From NCBI GenBank assembly GCA_002633005.1, contig NMRA01000316.1:263063-327062 (forward strand): a stretch of DNA of 64,000 nucleotides, written 5' to 3'. The notes under the pieces are model-generated. The model saw only the letters and a list, made by a program, of their open reading frames with translations. It ran no database searches and was not told the origin of the DNA. This document shows, piece by piece, positions 37,101 through 49,200 of this stretch. The DNA comes from Phoronis australis. Lineage: Eukaryota; Phoronida; Phoronidae. How positions within the stretch are numbered: the first letter of the stretch is position 1; every line of letters starts with the position of its first letter. The translations under genes and the position numbers were made by a program.

Positions 37101-40100
37101 AAGTGTAAACAAACTAGTAACGTGTACAAGTACTGATTAGAATTTCTGCTATAAATATAAAGAAGGGTCAATGAATTCGCAGACCGGTCTTGTGGTAATA
37201 CTTACCCATAATCTTAATGCCATTCGTTAACTTTGATACCACTCGAACGTTATTACATCCAAGATTCATCTTTTTGAAATTGACTTTACCGTAAATATTC
37301 ACTGTGGTTTTATTGGCCGTTCATACGAGACCGTCGGATGTGTAACGTATGGTGTTACAAATGTCCCTGTTATTGTTTCAGTCAGTCAATTTTGTGTAAG
37401 CATACGAAACGTAGTATTGGAATTTCATCAATAACACATTTGTGAGTTTATTTACTGTAGAGGAAATACTGTCAAAAATGGACAGAAATATCAAATAATA
37501 GCTCTCAGGGCGACTCATGCATCTAACCCAAACTACCCCAGTCTTCCGCTGCCGTGTCAGAGGACAGTTGTTCCTACTGAGCACACGTGCTGGCTGTGGG
37601 ACAGTTTTGTCAACAATTTTTTTTTACAAATGCGGTGTTCCAACCTTCGCTGTTCACGGCGTGGAGACCTATACTACTGAATGCGCGGTCCTCGGTAAAC
37701 TAACTAGTCCCAAGTAACGACAACGAAAAGAAACCAAGAAGTAACAAAATTAGTTTTAAAGAGTAGAAAATATTTTTAGAAACTAAAACTGTGTCGGACC
37801 AATTATTAAATGTTTGGAAGAAATGGACAAGGAAATCACGAATCTGTCTGTGAACTATTTCGTCAGTTATGAGTCACGTAAACCCAGTGTTCGACCATAA
37901 GCAAATAAACGCACTGGCCCGTCGGGCCATATCATGAATATGAGACCACATCCACATAGGGCTCTGGTATATGTGAAAGTTTGCTGGCCCGGTCACACAT
38001 CCACTGGCCCCGGGCCATCGGGTCAACGCCTATTTCGAACGCTGCCTGAACCTGACGAATTCGTCGTGGGCTGTAGTTTGAAAATGGCCTCACTCTGCCC
38101 TGTGACGAGTTTGTACACTAATTTTGAGAGTGGGTGGCGTAAATTTTAGATGTAGACACAAGAAATTGCCAACACGAACTGTACTGGGCATGCGCATAAA
38201 TTAACAATTACATATCTAGACGCCAACGAAATACGTGGACAAACACAAATAGGAAATAATGGCACTTGAAATTAAGATTTATGAATAAGATGAAATGTCT
38301 TAGTGTAATTAGTAGACAATTCATAGTACATATAATTTATATGAAATTCAGTTACTGCTTGTCTACTGAACATTAGACAACGCTTTTGTAGCAAATAATT
38401 ATGTTTAGGGCGGTTAAATCACGTCTTTTGTGGAATTTTATTCCAAAATTTTACTTATGGCTAGTTTGTACTACATATTACGAAGTCAAAAGTGCAGTAG
38501 AGATCTCCATGCTGTGTTGTTGTTATGGAACATAAAATTATAAAGGATCACAAACGGTTCTATTCACGTGATCTTACAGCCCCAAACTATAGACTGATAT
38601 ATAGTTTATTAACCCCACTTAAAAATCCAAACCATGCGACCCACTTATGCGCGACCCTTGACCCTCATGGCGAATTCAATTTAAATCCAAGCATTCAACT
38701 ATACCATATAACAAAACATTCCGTAGCAAAATCCCATGCAGGCAATTCGTGACTCCAGTGGTGGCAGGCGTAATTTGCAATGACATCGTGAAACATGTCG
38801 CCACCAAGCGTGGTGTCGTCGAAAATGCAGAGTTAGCCATTTCTACTAACGAAGGTGTGACGCTTCTTTGACTTGTAAAATTTAGGCCACGTTGTATTGC
38901 ACGATGTTTCTACTTGTAGTTCCGTGCCTGCTCAAGTAATACTTATCCATTTGTGTTACGCTACATGGGTTGGGTTGTAAACAAGGAGACATTAAGTAAA
39001 CAAAACGCAATGTGTCCGGAAAGGGAAAAAATGACGGAGAAAAATCGCGATGTAACAGTTGCGAGGTCCCCTTAGCATTGTTTGCAGGTAGGATAGTTTG
39101 AAGAGATCGCTGTTCAACGAAAAATGCAAACTCCACCAATAAATCGTCGAGGAGAAAAATCACCCAGCGACTCTTGGCAAGTTATTTAGGACCTAATTTG
39201 GTTCACTTCAGAACATTGTGTCTCAAAATGGTTACTCGGATTCACGATTTATGCACCTTCCGCCAAAACACTTTTGGGAACTGTTTCGGAAATTGTCCAC
39301 TCCTGAGGGGGCTGTTTAACGATTTTTTTCTAAACAAAATAAAAAATTCCATAACAGAAAAACGAAATGTTAAATTATAAAACTGTAACAGCGTATTTGA
39401 GACTTCGTCTTTAGCATTTGTATCAAGCGAGACTTAATCGTGTTATTGTTGCAGTTGTTTTGCTATGAACGTTCCTGATATGATCACGTGACCCAATTAA
39501 TGGGAGATTGTTTACAATAAAATTCTACATGTTTAATACTTTCTGAAAATACGTACTTTTACAAAGTTAAGATCTATAGTTTTGCTGGTATTTGGCTCAA
39601 TATACGGACTTGCCGACATGGCCCTAACATATTAACCTTACCACTTGTCAAAACTATTGTGTTGCAACAGTTAACCCCTTTGTTTATTTCCTTTGCTTCC
39701 CAACAAACGCTGAGAAACCAATCCTCTCTAGCGGAACGAATATGGTAGAGTCTTGATGACCGGAGTCTAATATTGCTGTACTTCGAGAAGTTGCCGAGTC
39801 TAATATTGCTGCAGTTCGAGAAGTTGTCGAGCTAACTGAAAAGGCCAACCGGTGCGTAAAAAAATGGATAGGATCTTCATTTCAGCGTTGAGTTTCGGAT
39901 AGACAGACAATGTCTTAATTTATGGTATAGATGGGTGTACTATTTCCTTTTTGTTATAACTGGATGCCTGGGAGTAATTATTTTCTGGAATATCGATACT
40001 TCGGTAATGAAATCTTCATCAAAGTTTTTCAACAATATTTTATGCTTGAGCAGGTCCATCAACTTCAATATCCATTGCCTTGTTAGTGTTGTCGAAACGA

Positions 40101-43100
40101 AAGTAATAACCTGTATTCATTTAATATTTAAGATCAATAAAATAACTGGTAGAACAAAAAGAAACCTTTGGGCATGTGAGTCTCTGGATACAACTTTTGG
40201 AAAGATATTCGCATGAGCACGGTAAATAACTACCCACTCAAAACGTCTCCCACGTGCTGTATATCCTAATACATATTGTGGCGTTGAACTAAACGACCAA
40301 GAATTCGATTTTAAGAATTGCACTTAATTTATTTTTGTCATTTTACAAAACATGTTTTCTTGAAGAGTATGTTTAATAGGAAAATGTTTTCACTGAATTG
40401 CCTACGTTATTTTCACGAAGTTGTTAAAGGTAATGCATTGAATGAGTAATTGTATAGATAAATTGTTGTATGTTAATATGCAAAATGGAAACTTCCCCAA
40501 TTGCAGTTTTTGTACATTAAATGCAGAGGCAATGACTCGCTCAATTTTTGGGTTCTTCTAACTATTCCTGGAATACATTTTGTGTTAGATATTTTACTGA
40601 CTGTTGCGATACGTCAAGATATATCTTGTGTTTTGTGAAAGGCATTTGGTGGCAAATAACGCACTCAATTGTATTTTTAGCAAGGCACTGTCGATTTAAA
40701 ACAAGGAACTTCTATTAAAACTGTCAGAGGAAGCTCAAGCATTTTTTCGTAGAAAATATGATTTTTTGTCAGAAGCGAGATTATAAAGAAATAGAATCCA
40801 AGTTCTTCGTCAAAGTTTTACAAACGATCTTCTCCCTTTTTGTCTAATAGTGAATGTTAACATGGTGTATAAAGCGACATTTTCGCTTCACTGAAAAAGC
40901 GATTTTTAACCACTTCATCCAAAATCAAAAGGGAAACCATGCTCTTTCAAAACATTTTTTTTAAATAAAACACATAATCCAGTGTTCAGTTTTTAAGGTT
41001 ATTTTCAAATCTGATAGTACACGCATCAAGGGTGATGAATAAGGGTGACTATCAAACGTAATGAAAGCAATTGCATAGATAATCACAGGACAAATTTTCC
41101 TATTTTTAATGTGTTTCATTCGATGAACTAAATAATAACTTGTTGACAAAAAGGAACGAGTTGTCAATTATTTTTGTGCTGGTAACCAGCTCTCTAAAAT
41201 ATTTACAAAAGCAAACAATGTTGCAAAATAACTATTTTTCATATTGATATAATTAATGATTTATTTTCGACACGTTCCTAATATTCCAAAGCATTTACAA
41301 TGTATTATCGTGCTATTACGATAATTCTACAATTGCGTATATTTAATTTACCAGTAAATTATTTACGATTAGGCCGACACTGACTTGACAAAATAACACG
41401 ATATAATTATTGAGTCAAGGTTTAATGGTGGTAATTAATGCATAGTGGGGTATTTATTTCTCAATCAAATAATTTACTACAACGTTTGTATTTTTGTAAA
41501 CTTCATTTACGTTAGTCTCCAACTATTCCGCGCGCTCCGCCCTAGTGCATGCGCCACGGAAATGTTTTGATCATTAATTACAAATTGTGTCTTTCACAAA
41601 AAATGTTTTGGTTGTGAAACAAGACCAACAATTTGGAGCCATGAAAACGTCAGAAACAAGTTAATGATGACAATGATTATCATCGTATTAAGGTGACATT
41701 ATCCGGGAGAATAGTAATTTCTGATATGAATGACTTACCTTGGACTTCTTGCGCGCAACCAACCTAAAATATGGGGAGCTCAAATTTTTGAGAACGTGGA
41801 CCTTTTACTGAGTTTCACGGGGTACGTTCAGAGCTATGAATTGTGAATTCGCAGAGCTTTGGTAGTTCCTGCGGTTATAGTGGACTTTTGTGTCGTTTTC
41901 TCCTTTGTTCGGAGTATTTGTTTCTCTAAGGATGACATTTTTGTCCACTTCGCCAAATGGGGCACGCATGGACTTGAACCTGGACTCCTGTGGTGGTAGG
42001 CAAACGCCCTGTTGGCCTCTAAGTCTCATTCGATAATGGTTAGCAGGGGCGGATCCAGGATTCTGATTAAGGGGGCCAGGGTAGAATATTAGCTAGGATT
42101 TCGCCCATCAGACATTCGCACCCACCACTTGCCAAATTGAATATGGAAGAATTATAAGGGGACCATGGCGCCCTTGCCTCCCCCCTAAATCCGTCACTGG
42201 TTAGACGTTTTTAAGCAAACTTAAATGTTAAATTCACCACCTTTGATCTCAGTGAATGTCTGGCTGACGACGTCGAGAATTCAAGCTATTTGTAATTTCA
42301 AAAAACACAAAGAGGTTTTGTTTGTTTTGTTGGTCCGGTCAACTAATAGCTTCACGAAGTCTATCCCACTCAACAATAATAACAGAAATGCGTTTTTTTC
42401 GGTCGTAATGTCCCTTTAAAAGAGGTATGATAACAATGGAGGCAACGGTTATGAAAAATACATTTAATATGATTTTTGTCGAGGAGAAGAAAAGATTTAA
42501 GAAAACGATCTTAGTGCGCGTATTCTTTAACAAGTAGTCAGTACTCCATAGACGAGTTTTTAAACTATGATACTACCACGGACAACAAAACTATGCATTA
42601 AACCAATCGATAATTTACAACACAGCCGAGTTTCTGCAGCCTTATTAGAAGAGTTGAATTCAGACTTAAAAACGACATGCTCGGGCCCTGTGAAGAGTGG
42701 CCGCACACACCGTGCTGAATATTTTTGTCAGTACGACTCGCCGTAGTAAAATAAAACACATTTTTAAATTAACCCCCGGTTTTGGGGAAAACTATGTAAA
42801 TTCGTCAGACCAATCTATGACAATGTCTTCAAGTAATTGAATCACCGACGACAGGCAACATTTTACTGTCTATACAGTAAGTAGGTTCTCGGTTAATAAA
42901 CATTTAAAAGCGTAAGTAGCGTCCAATCGCCACTTCAAAGTGTAAGTAGCGTCCAACCGCCACTTCTAGAGTCGGCGAGAATATGCATTCCTGAGAGCCC
43001 CACGAAGTTCGATTTCCAATGTCAAAATCACACTGGAATAGAACGACTTTTCGGAAAAGCATTCAATCGGAGAAATAAAATTCATGATTGCCAACTTTTC

Positions 43101-46100
43101 TTACTACAAAACCGTGGAAAATGACCTCACTCGGCGATTCTCATGAACACCAGTTGCAGACAAAAATAGCAACCTACACAGGAAATGATGTCAAGAAACA
43201 TGACACCGACAAGAAAACGCCCTGGATATGGCTTCAAGCCTCGCATCTCGATGTTTGGTTTTGAAAATCATCATTTGAATTTAGCACGAAATACAACGAT
43301 TGTCAAACACCGTAAAACATATTGATTACTGTAACACCTTTGACTTTGAGTCCAGTGGGTTTTGCTAAGCTTTCGTTTATTTTATAACGAATAGCCTTCG
43401 TGTCGTTTGATCTAGATGATGTTTTTAATATTGGGATTTCAGATGGGCATGTTTTTAATTGACAATGCGATCATTTGACCGCCAACGCACAGCTCGATAA
43501 GCATAGAATTAATTTGCTTTATATCGATCATGTGAAACTACTGGGCAATGCATAAATTACATCCGGGAGGAGCACGACGCAAGTTTGGTTTGGGTTTCGA
43601 ACTTTCGTGTTATGAGGTGCTGGTTCGCATTTGGGTTTTCTTGCACAGTGGCGGATTTAGAGGGGGCCAAGGGGGCCATGGCCCCCCTAAAACTCTCCCA
43701 GAATCCATTCGGCAGTTCGGGGGTGCGAATGTCTGACGGGCACAATGCTGGCTAATACTCTGCCCTGCCCCCCCGAACTAAAAATCCTGGATCCGCCCCT
43801 AATGCAGGTTATTCGGGTGAGGAGTAGATTGTCTAATGTGCATCATGTACCTGTACGTGGCGACATTATATTATTTAAATGCGCGAAAGACAGCGCCGGA
43901 TAATACAACGCTACAACGTCAGGCCCCGGAACAAACCAGGGCAGTCGACTAACACGCTTCACATGCCCGTTTGTGCCTTATTGTGAAACATGAACAAAAA
44001 AATTGCGTTGTGAAAAAAGGTTCGATCGGGACAGCTAGAAAATACTGTGGCAAACATTGAGGGGCAGGTCTAACTTTTTGACGACTAAGGAAGCATCTTG
44101 ATGAACTCTTTCAGAAATTTTACGGTTCCCGAGAGAAATCCGACATCGGCGAAAGAGGGCGAAAATGGAATGAACGAAACGAGACGGTGGTCACCATGGA
44201 AACCTGAACGCATAGCATCAACACATTTACAGACTATGATAATAGACTAAGAACGACTAAGATTACATCCGATTAAAAATGTTCCTTACAGTTTACCTGT
44301 GCCATCGGCTTTAATCCCAATCGCTGCATTCTGAAGGGCGTGTGACACATCTCACATGTTGTTCGGCCGCTGGTTTGCAACCACGTGACCAGACAGTTTT
44401 GATGACTGCAAAGACATGGTGTCCAGTCAGTCAGTTTCAATGTTGGACGAGCTTGTCTGCGATGATTTACCGACAACTAAGTCACTACAATCCCTCTTTC
44501 CAAAACAAAAATGTTGACTTTTACCACCTACTCTACTGGTCTCAAATTGTTCCCTAGTCATAGTAGGCCTAAGTGCGATTTCTGAGCTCTGACAGTGGTG
44601 ACAGCTCGTTGTTGGTCCGTACTAGTCTCTACAAGTTGGCTTGTCGTTTTATTCGTCGTGCATCTCCAGCAATGACGAACAGACAGATCTTTGCAATCTC
44701 GTCTGATTAAGGAAGAAGTTCAAACCACTTTCATGGCGGTATTTGTGAATGACCAGTGGAAAATTGTTGAAACTAAAATTTTCCTAATTTGTAAACTCAA
44801 TGCTATTTAATTAATTCAATCTCATTTAAAATAAAAATCAATCATATTTTGTAAATTCAATGCAATTCAATCAATTCAATCCCATTTAAAATAAAATCAA
44901 TCTTATTTTGAAAATTCAATCGATGTTTATATAAATTCAACCCTAATTTATAAATTTATTCTATTTGATCAGTTTAATCCTATTCAAAATATTCATTGCG
45001 ACTTGATAAAATCAATGTTTTGCAGATACAGTCAACAAGCAAAACGATCTCGCTTTGAGAATTCAATCCTGTCGTCGATTAACAAAACTACCTACAGAAT
45101 GCTACGAAAGGAAATCGATCTTGCTTTGAGAATTCAATCTTGTCGGCAATTAACAAAACTAATTTTGATACGAAACGAAATTTACTTGTTTTGAGTGGTC
45201 TAAAGTAAAAATAATTTTTCTTTCCCGGAACGTGGGTTTATTGCCGCTTTAAACTGTCGCACTTTCAAAACCCAGACGAACGAAATACCTGGGCAAGCGG
45301 CAAAATTGTTAACAATAGCAACTGACGAAATCCTCACGAATCCGAAACACCATCACAAGCAGTACTCACCTTACGCAATGGGACGCCAAAATACCCTTCT
45401 CAGACGACACTTGAGGACAAAGACAACACGGATGACATCTTTGTGTACAAAATACCCACCCGGTGATACCTAAGAGGCTAAAATACCCACCGGTGATACC
45501 TAGAGGACATAATACCCAGTCGGGTCCGGCGATGCCAAAACACCCTGACCTGAGTCCGGTGTAACTAAGGAGCCAAAATACCCAGCAGAGTTGACGGCTT
45601 GTTCTTACCAATCATTTTTAAGGGAAAGCCACGCCCGGAAGTAGGTAATCACGCCAACGGAGTGTACTAAATGGGGCTAATGAAAATCACTTACTTTAAT
45701 TCTGGTTTCGTCTCGAGTTCAGTTTTCTAAAAATGTTATGAACTACATGTCCTCCTGTCAAAATAAACTCGCGCCGCTTACGCGTCTGTAACTTTAATCT
45801 CAACGACGTCTTTGTGGAAAGAAAGTTACAGTTTGTTTTCATTTTACAACAAATTAACTTAATTGTCACGGCGGGTATACAAAATCTCAAGGAACACGTT
45901 GACGTCAGTTTTTTACGGCCAGTAAGAGGAATAACTTTAAAAATATTTTGGTAGAAAGTGGATTTATACTAATTAACGAAAAGTTACAGTTTGTTTTTAT
46001 TTGACAACAAATTTACTTAATTGTCACGGCGGGTCTACAATCTCAAGCAACACGTTGACGCCATTTTTACGGCCAGTAAGAGGCCTAAATTTAAGAATAT

Positions 46101-46289
46101 TTTTGGTAGAAGGTGGGTTTATTCTAATTAATTAAAAGACATTCAATGTGTACGATTAGAAGCTGTCACTGAAGTTGTGACGTATACGTAACATTGTTAC
46201 CTGAATTCCACGCTTCCTCTACAAGCACATGGTCGAATGAATGGTGCCTGTTCACAGTCGTCCTGACAAATTCTACAGAGTTCATCCAT
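30822..46289 (-). CDS. membrane-bound RING-CH (MARCH-type) E3 ubiquitin ligase, 5 coding exons
   Basis: Coding exons are 46289-46201, 44405-44297, 32964-32811, 32388-32197 and 31111-30822: 834 nt, 277 residues plus stop, with all phases consistent. A perfect C4HC3 RING-CH sits at the N-terminus: C5, C8, C21, C23, H31, C34, C47, C50, with W38 in its usual place. Two hydrophobic segments follow at about 78-99 and 123-152. After TM2 comes W-R-R-R-N then VVLLEY, as after TM2 of MARCH proteins. The link KPMAQ-WKCPHI and the SWLVW motif at the end of TM1 recall the MARCHF4/9/11 group, but I would not name the member. By family knowledge such proteins ubiquitinate membrane cargo at endosomes, Golgi or plasma membrane. 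The tail holds ATQTE, a dynein-light-chain (LC8)-like TQT motif. Intron 2 is 11.3 kb. The start is the ATG four codons before the first Cys. Confidence 0.9.
31354..31698. repeat. pair of related 38-bp segments
   Basis: CTCYCTCGGTCCATRKGAYC and then TRGTATCAC occur at 31354-31391 and 31661-31698. Between them are small hairpins, including the perfect AACACACTCA / TGAGTGTGTT near 31530. This lies downstream of MARCH-type exon 5, on its 5' side (intron 4). Confidence 0.55.
32197..32388 (-). CDS. MARCH-type gene coding exon 4 (TM2)
   Basis: The exon encodes GFHFGYSLGG, a long hydrophobic segment (about residues 123-152), then the basic NWRRRNEQ and VVLLEYVPG. The donor is CAG|GTATTG. The frame continues past the donor only briefly. 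Confidence 0.87.
32811..32964 (-). CDS. MARCH-type gene coding exon 3 (TM1)
   Basis: The acceptor is TTTTTTCTACAG. The exon opens WKCPHINCN, then a hydrophobic helix (residues about 78-99, ending SVSWLVW), then RVVVTRGLRFQQIMNDQ before AAG|GTGAGT. Confidence 0.88.
35165..35411. mobile_element. MITE with long inverted termini in MARCH-type intron 2
   Basis: The ends, ACCCGTTCCAGCAAAACTGACTTA and (reverse complement) GGCCTGTTCCAAGAAACTGACTGA, are inverted and about 240 bp apart. The interior is AT-rich and non-coding. Confidence 0.6.
36492..36633. repeat. GGGCGGCG-bounded repeat, two units in tandem
   Basis: GGGCGGCG at 36492 and CGCCGCCC at 36544-36551 and 36626-36633 bound two similar units, each ending TTTTTTCAGTGCTSCGCCGCCC. 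It is related to 2229-2330. Confidence 0.55.
39484..39603. repeat. dispersed repeat, copy related to 9904-10025
   Basis: The same 20-base start; later TTTCTGAAAA, AAAGTTAA-ATCT and GGTTTTG/AGTTTTG then TATTTGGCT match in order. Confidence 0.55.
39763..39828. repeat. two tandem copies of a 33-bp unit
   Basis: 39763-39795 and 39796-39828 both read GAGTCTAATATTGCTG.. and ..TTCGAGAAGTTG.C. Confidence 0.9.
41940..42420 (-). repeat. tRNA-headed (SINE-like) dispersed repeat, copy 2
   Basis: Read on the minus strand, it begins near GGGACATTACGACCG at about 42420 and includes GAGTGGGATAGACTTCGTGA. After the nested MITE it ends in a tRNA-like block with the B-box-like GGTTCAAGTCC. Copy 1 at 28640-28930 has the same order and, without the MITE, the same spacing. 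Confidence 0.55.
42044..42199. mobile_element. MITE with CAGNGRCGGAT termini, inserted in an older repeat
   Basis: The left end is CAGGGGCGGATCCAGG and the right end, reversed, CAGTGACGGATTTAGG. It is flanked by the 5-bp direct repeat GTTAG (42039-42043, 42200-42204). It interrupts the tRNA-headed repeat at 41940-42420. Confidence 0.75.
42909..42968. repeat. two tandem copies of a 30-bp unit
   Basis: 42909-42938 and 42939-42968 share GTAAGTAGCGTCCAA and CGCCACTTC. Confidence 0.9.
43646..43801. mobile_element. MITE, same CAGNGGCGGAT family
   Basis: The left end is CAGTGGCGGATTTAGAGGGG and the right end, reversed, AGGGGCGGATCCAGGATTT. Flanks TTGCA and ATGCA suggest a 5-bp target duplication with one change. 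Confidence 0.7.
44297..44405 (-). CDS. MARCH-type gene coding exon 2 (second half of RING-CH)
   Basis: The acceptor is TCTTTGCAG. The exon gives HQNCLVTWLQTSGRTTCEMC, which holds His31, Cys34, Cys47 and Cys50, then RMQRLGLKPMAQ before CAG|GTAAAC. Confidence 0.92.
44788..44935. repeat. AT-rich tandem repeat, 60-bp period
   Basis: Units beginning TTTGTAAAYTCAATGC at 44788 and 44848, with a third diverged unit near 44906. CATTTAAAATAAAA recurs in each. Confidence 0.85.
45045..45160. repeat. pair of 45-bp direct repeats, 71 bp apart
   Basis: CGATCTYGCTTTGAGAATTC and the following ATTAACAAAACT occur at 45045-45089 and 45116-45160. Confidence 0.85.
45380..45590. repeat. minisatellite built on AAAATACCC
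   Basis: Irregular units of about 30 bases repeat AAAATACCCACCGGTGATAC or decayed forms of it, just upstream of the next repeat block. It lies in MARCH-type intron 1. Confidence 0.75.
45822..46135. repeat. 158-bp tandem duplication in MARCH-type intron 1
   Basis: Copies start AAGTTACAGTTTGTTTT at about 45822 and 45980 and share TAATTGTCACGGCGGGT and ACGGCCAGTAAGAGG. Copy 1 contains a perfect CRE, TGACGTCA (45900-45907); copy 2 has TGACGCCA. Confidence 0.9.
46201..46289 (-). CDS. MARCH-type gene coding exon 1 (first half of RING-CH)
   Basis: MDELCRICQDDCEQAPFIRP then CACRGSVEF, followed by the donor CAG|GTAACA. The frame stays open upstream, but the next in-frame Met is far away in non-coding-looking sequence. 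A possible acceptor (CGCATTTCAG) lies just upstream, so the 5' UTR may be spliced. Confidence 0.88.
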
Positions 46290-49200
46290 AGCTAGCTCGC
46301 CACTTGCTGACGCCCTGTCTGGCCCAACACGGAAACTGAGGACTGAAATGCGGTTGGGTATTTCAATATCCCAAAATTGCCATTTTAAAATAACACGTTT
46401 TTGTGAAAACACAATATAGTTTAACATTATTTGTCTGTTTAATAACAATGTATGAAACATTCAGCCACAATTAAGTAGCAGGTGCATTTATATTCAAAGA
46501 TAGGTATACTGGACTTCCATTTTCTCTGAAGGATCTACAGTAAATGCAAATTACAATAATGACTTGTTTCTTTTCAATTTAAAGACGCTATAAACCGTGA
46601 TATGTTCTTGTCAAAAACGATTTTGTTTACACAGGCAGGCACAGGCGGCGTTCCAAGCAATTACTGTACGTCATCCGGTCCTTATCCGTAATACCAGTGG
46701 ATTGAAATTAGTTGCACCACAACGCTTGGAATTCTAGCGATTTGGCGGCTGAGACTAACTCGTCGCAACAAACAAACCCGGTTTTAAAAAAGGTTGCATG
46801 AAGCAATGACGAACTGCCAACCACTTCGCCGGAATCTGACCATGGACCAAATGAGCACGAGATTTTATAATGGTATTTTTACCTGAAACTAGAATTGAAG
46901 TTTTTGACATAAGGTGCTGGTTTGTTGTCCGGCAAAGACGTACGTGTAGTCCATAACGTCAACAACTGGCATGGGTTATACCCAAAGTTGGTGAAATGTT
47001 TATGTGTCATTTGAAATGCATTTACTAACATTTCAGGATTTCGGGCTCACTTTGAAACGTCCGAATAAACCACGGAATCTGGATATGCTTTATACATTTC
47101 ACTATTGATTTAAACTAGACATACTTCTTTATTTCTTTTCGTCGGCTTATAATGTTGAATTTGAGAAATAGACATATCTAAATTACGAATTTTCTTTAAA
47201 TACTGCCCGATAAGGAGCACGTATTTTTACGTTTTTGCATTTTTTACAATTTTTAACTATAATGTTCGGCCATGTCAGTCATCTTTTGAGCGCCGGCCGT
47301 TTCGTAATACCACATCCCCATTGGAAATTCAAAAAATAAATTATCAAACAGAAATTAGTTCTTTTTGAAAAAAAATGGTGTGGTGAAAGAAAATAAATTT
47401 AGGCTATAATCATTTCATGAAAACTTGTCATTTAAAATCTCTGTGGTTAGCAGAAAATATAAACAATATCGCACGTAGAATTATGTTAAACTTTAGGCAG
47501 CAGATGTGTCTCTCAAGATCGACATGCATGCAACCTGTGCCTGTAAAAAGATGCCTCAGTATCAAAGATTAATCTTCTCCTAAAATAGACTAATGTACAA
47601 CATTCATTGCGCTCAAACTTTTTCATGGAAAATAAGCAGTTATTTTTGGTCCGCGCTCATCCAACCTTCGTTTCCACGAATTCATTTGCACGTACACAAA
47701 GGAACGACATGAGAGATTCTGATTCCTATCGTCATTTTTCAAAAATGTCCATAACATCTCGGACATTGCATATGTTCCAGAAGATATTAATTTGATACTC
47801 TTTACAGACACTGTTTCCTTGACATTTACTAGTTTAGTAAGAAGGGTAAGTTTTGTTACTCGAAAGATATTACAAATATATAACCCTTTCGTAACTTTGA
47901 CAGCCCTGTTTGTGTCTGCTTTGTTTTGCTATTGTTTTCTTATATTTTTTTGAGAAGTGGTTGGATATTCTGCACTAATCTCGTTACATACGGCGGCAAT
48001 TGAAAGAGTGCACGCAGTGCACGAGTCAGTTGTCACTCACTACCGTGACGGCGGCCACTTTACGTATTGCTCTACCACCAAAAATAAAAACTTTAAACTA
48101 AGACTTCCCATTGATTCAGTTAAGTTTGGAAATATTTGGAGTTTTGTTGAATTACCATTATTAGGGCTTCAGTATCTACTGAACTAAGTGCATGCGTTAA
48201 AATCTGTTTCATGAAGTGTTTAACTAAGTGAAGCCGAAAGTGGCGTTAAATCATTTATTTTGCAATGATTCAGTAAACATGGCGCACATGATTATTGTAT
48301 GATTGTTTTCCTAATTGTTTGTTCATTTCCTTGCTGTACTAACTAGAGTCCGTCAGTACCGTTTAGAGAATATAATCAACAACACGTTTTACAATTTACA
48401 TAGCGACGGATCTGTGTGAATTTACACGGTTAAGACATTTAGTGAGTTTTTGATCGGCGTTAGAAAGCAGTGATATCATGACGAACTGAAATAATGTCCA
48501 GGTAGGATCAGCCTAGCATTCAGTTCAAAATGAAACGCTCTGCCCATTCAGAAACTTATGATGTCTGCTGTTCATCACCAAAAGTTGCAGACCGTAGGCA
48601 AAGATATGACAGTTACACAGTATCTCTGTCGTACGTAAACTGTATGAACGCAGCACAAGCCAACAAGCATCTGTGGAAAACCTTGGGTTTGAGAGTAATA
48701 TTATATTGGTCTTAGGAATAAGCTGAGTCTCTTAATACTCCAGCCTACTTTGAACAGAGCCGGAGGAACGCACTCAAAACGGCAAGTGTGATGCTGAGAT
48801 TCATCATGAGAAAAACAGACTTGCAATGACGAAGGTTCGCCAAATGTAATCCTGCTACGCGTAAACAAAATTAGGTCACTAACCTCACTGCGTCTTGGAA
48901 AATAAGCGTCATGTCTATGACGTCAATAATGATCATGGTTTGGAGAGGTTTATTGTTACAACTGGGGTACGCAAGTGTTCGGAATTTGTGGACGTTGGTG
49001 GCAATTCTCAATACTTAATCCTAATGACTGGCACGTGTTATGTTACCTTGTTTTAGACTTTATTTTTTTCAAAGTACTTCAATGTTCAATAATCCCTTGT
49101 TATAATGTGCAATTATTCCTACAAATGCACCCCTTCTTGTTCAATTTTAGACTTACCTTAGCAATTTGTCGAATATTCTTGCGCCACTAAAATGGTTCAC

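Larger units (their letters stand above)
32965..44296 (-). other. MARCH-type intron 2
   Basis: An 11.3-kb intron between the RING-CH and TM1 exons. It holds the repeats listed at 35165, 36492, 39484, 39763, 41940, 42044, 42909 and 43646. GGCCC-rich palindromes near 37,915-38,030 are unexplained. No other gene is evident in it. Confidence 0.7.
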
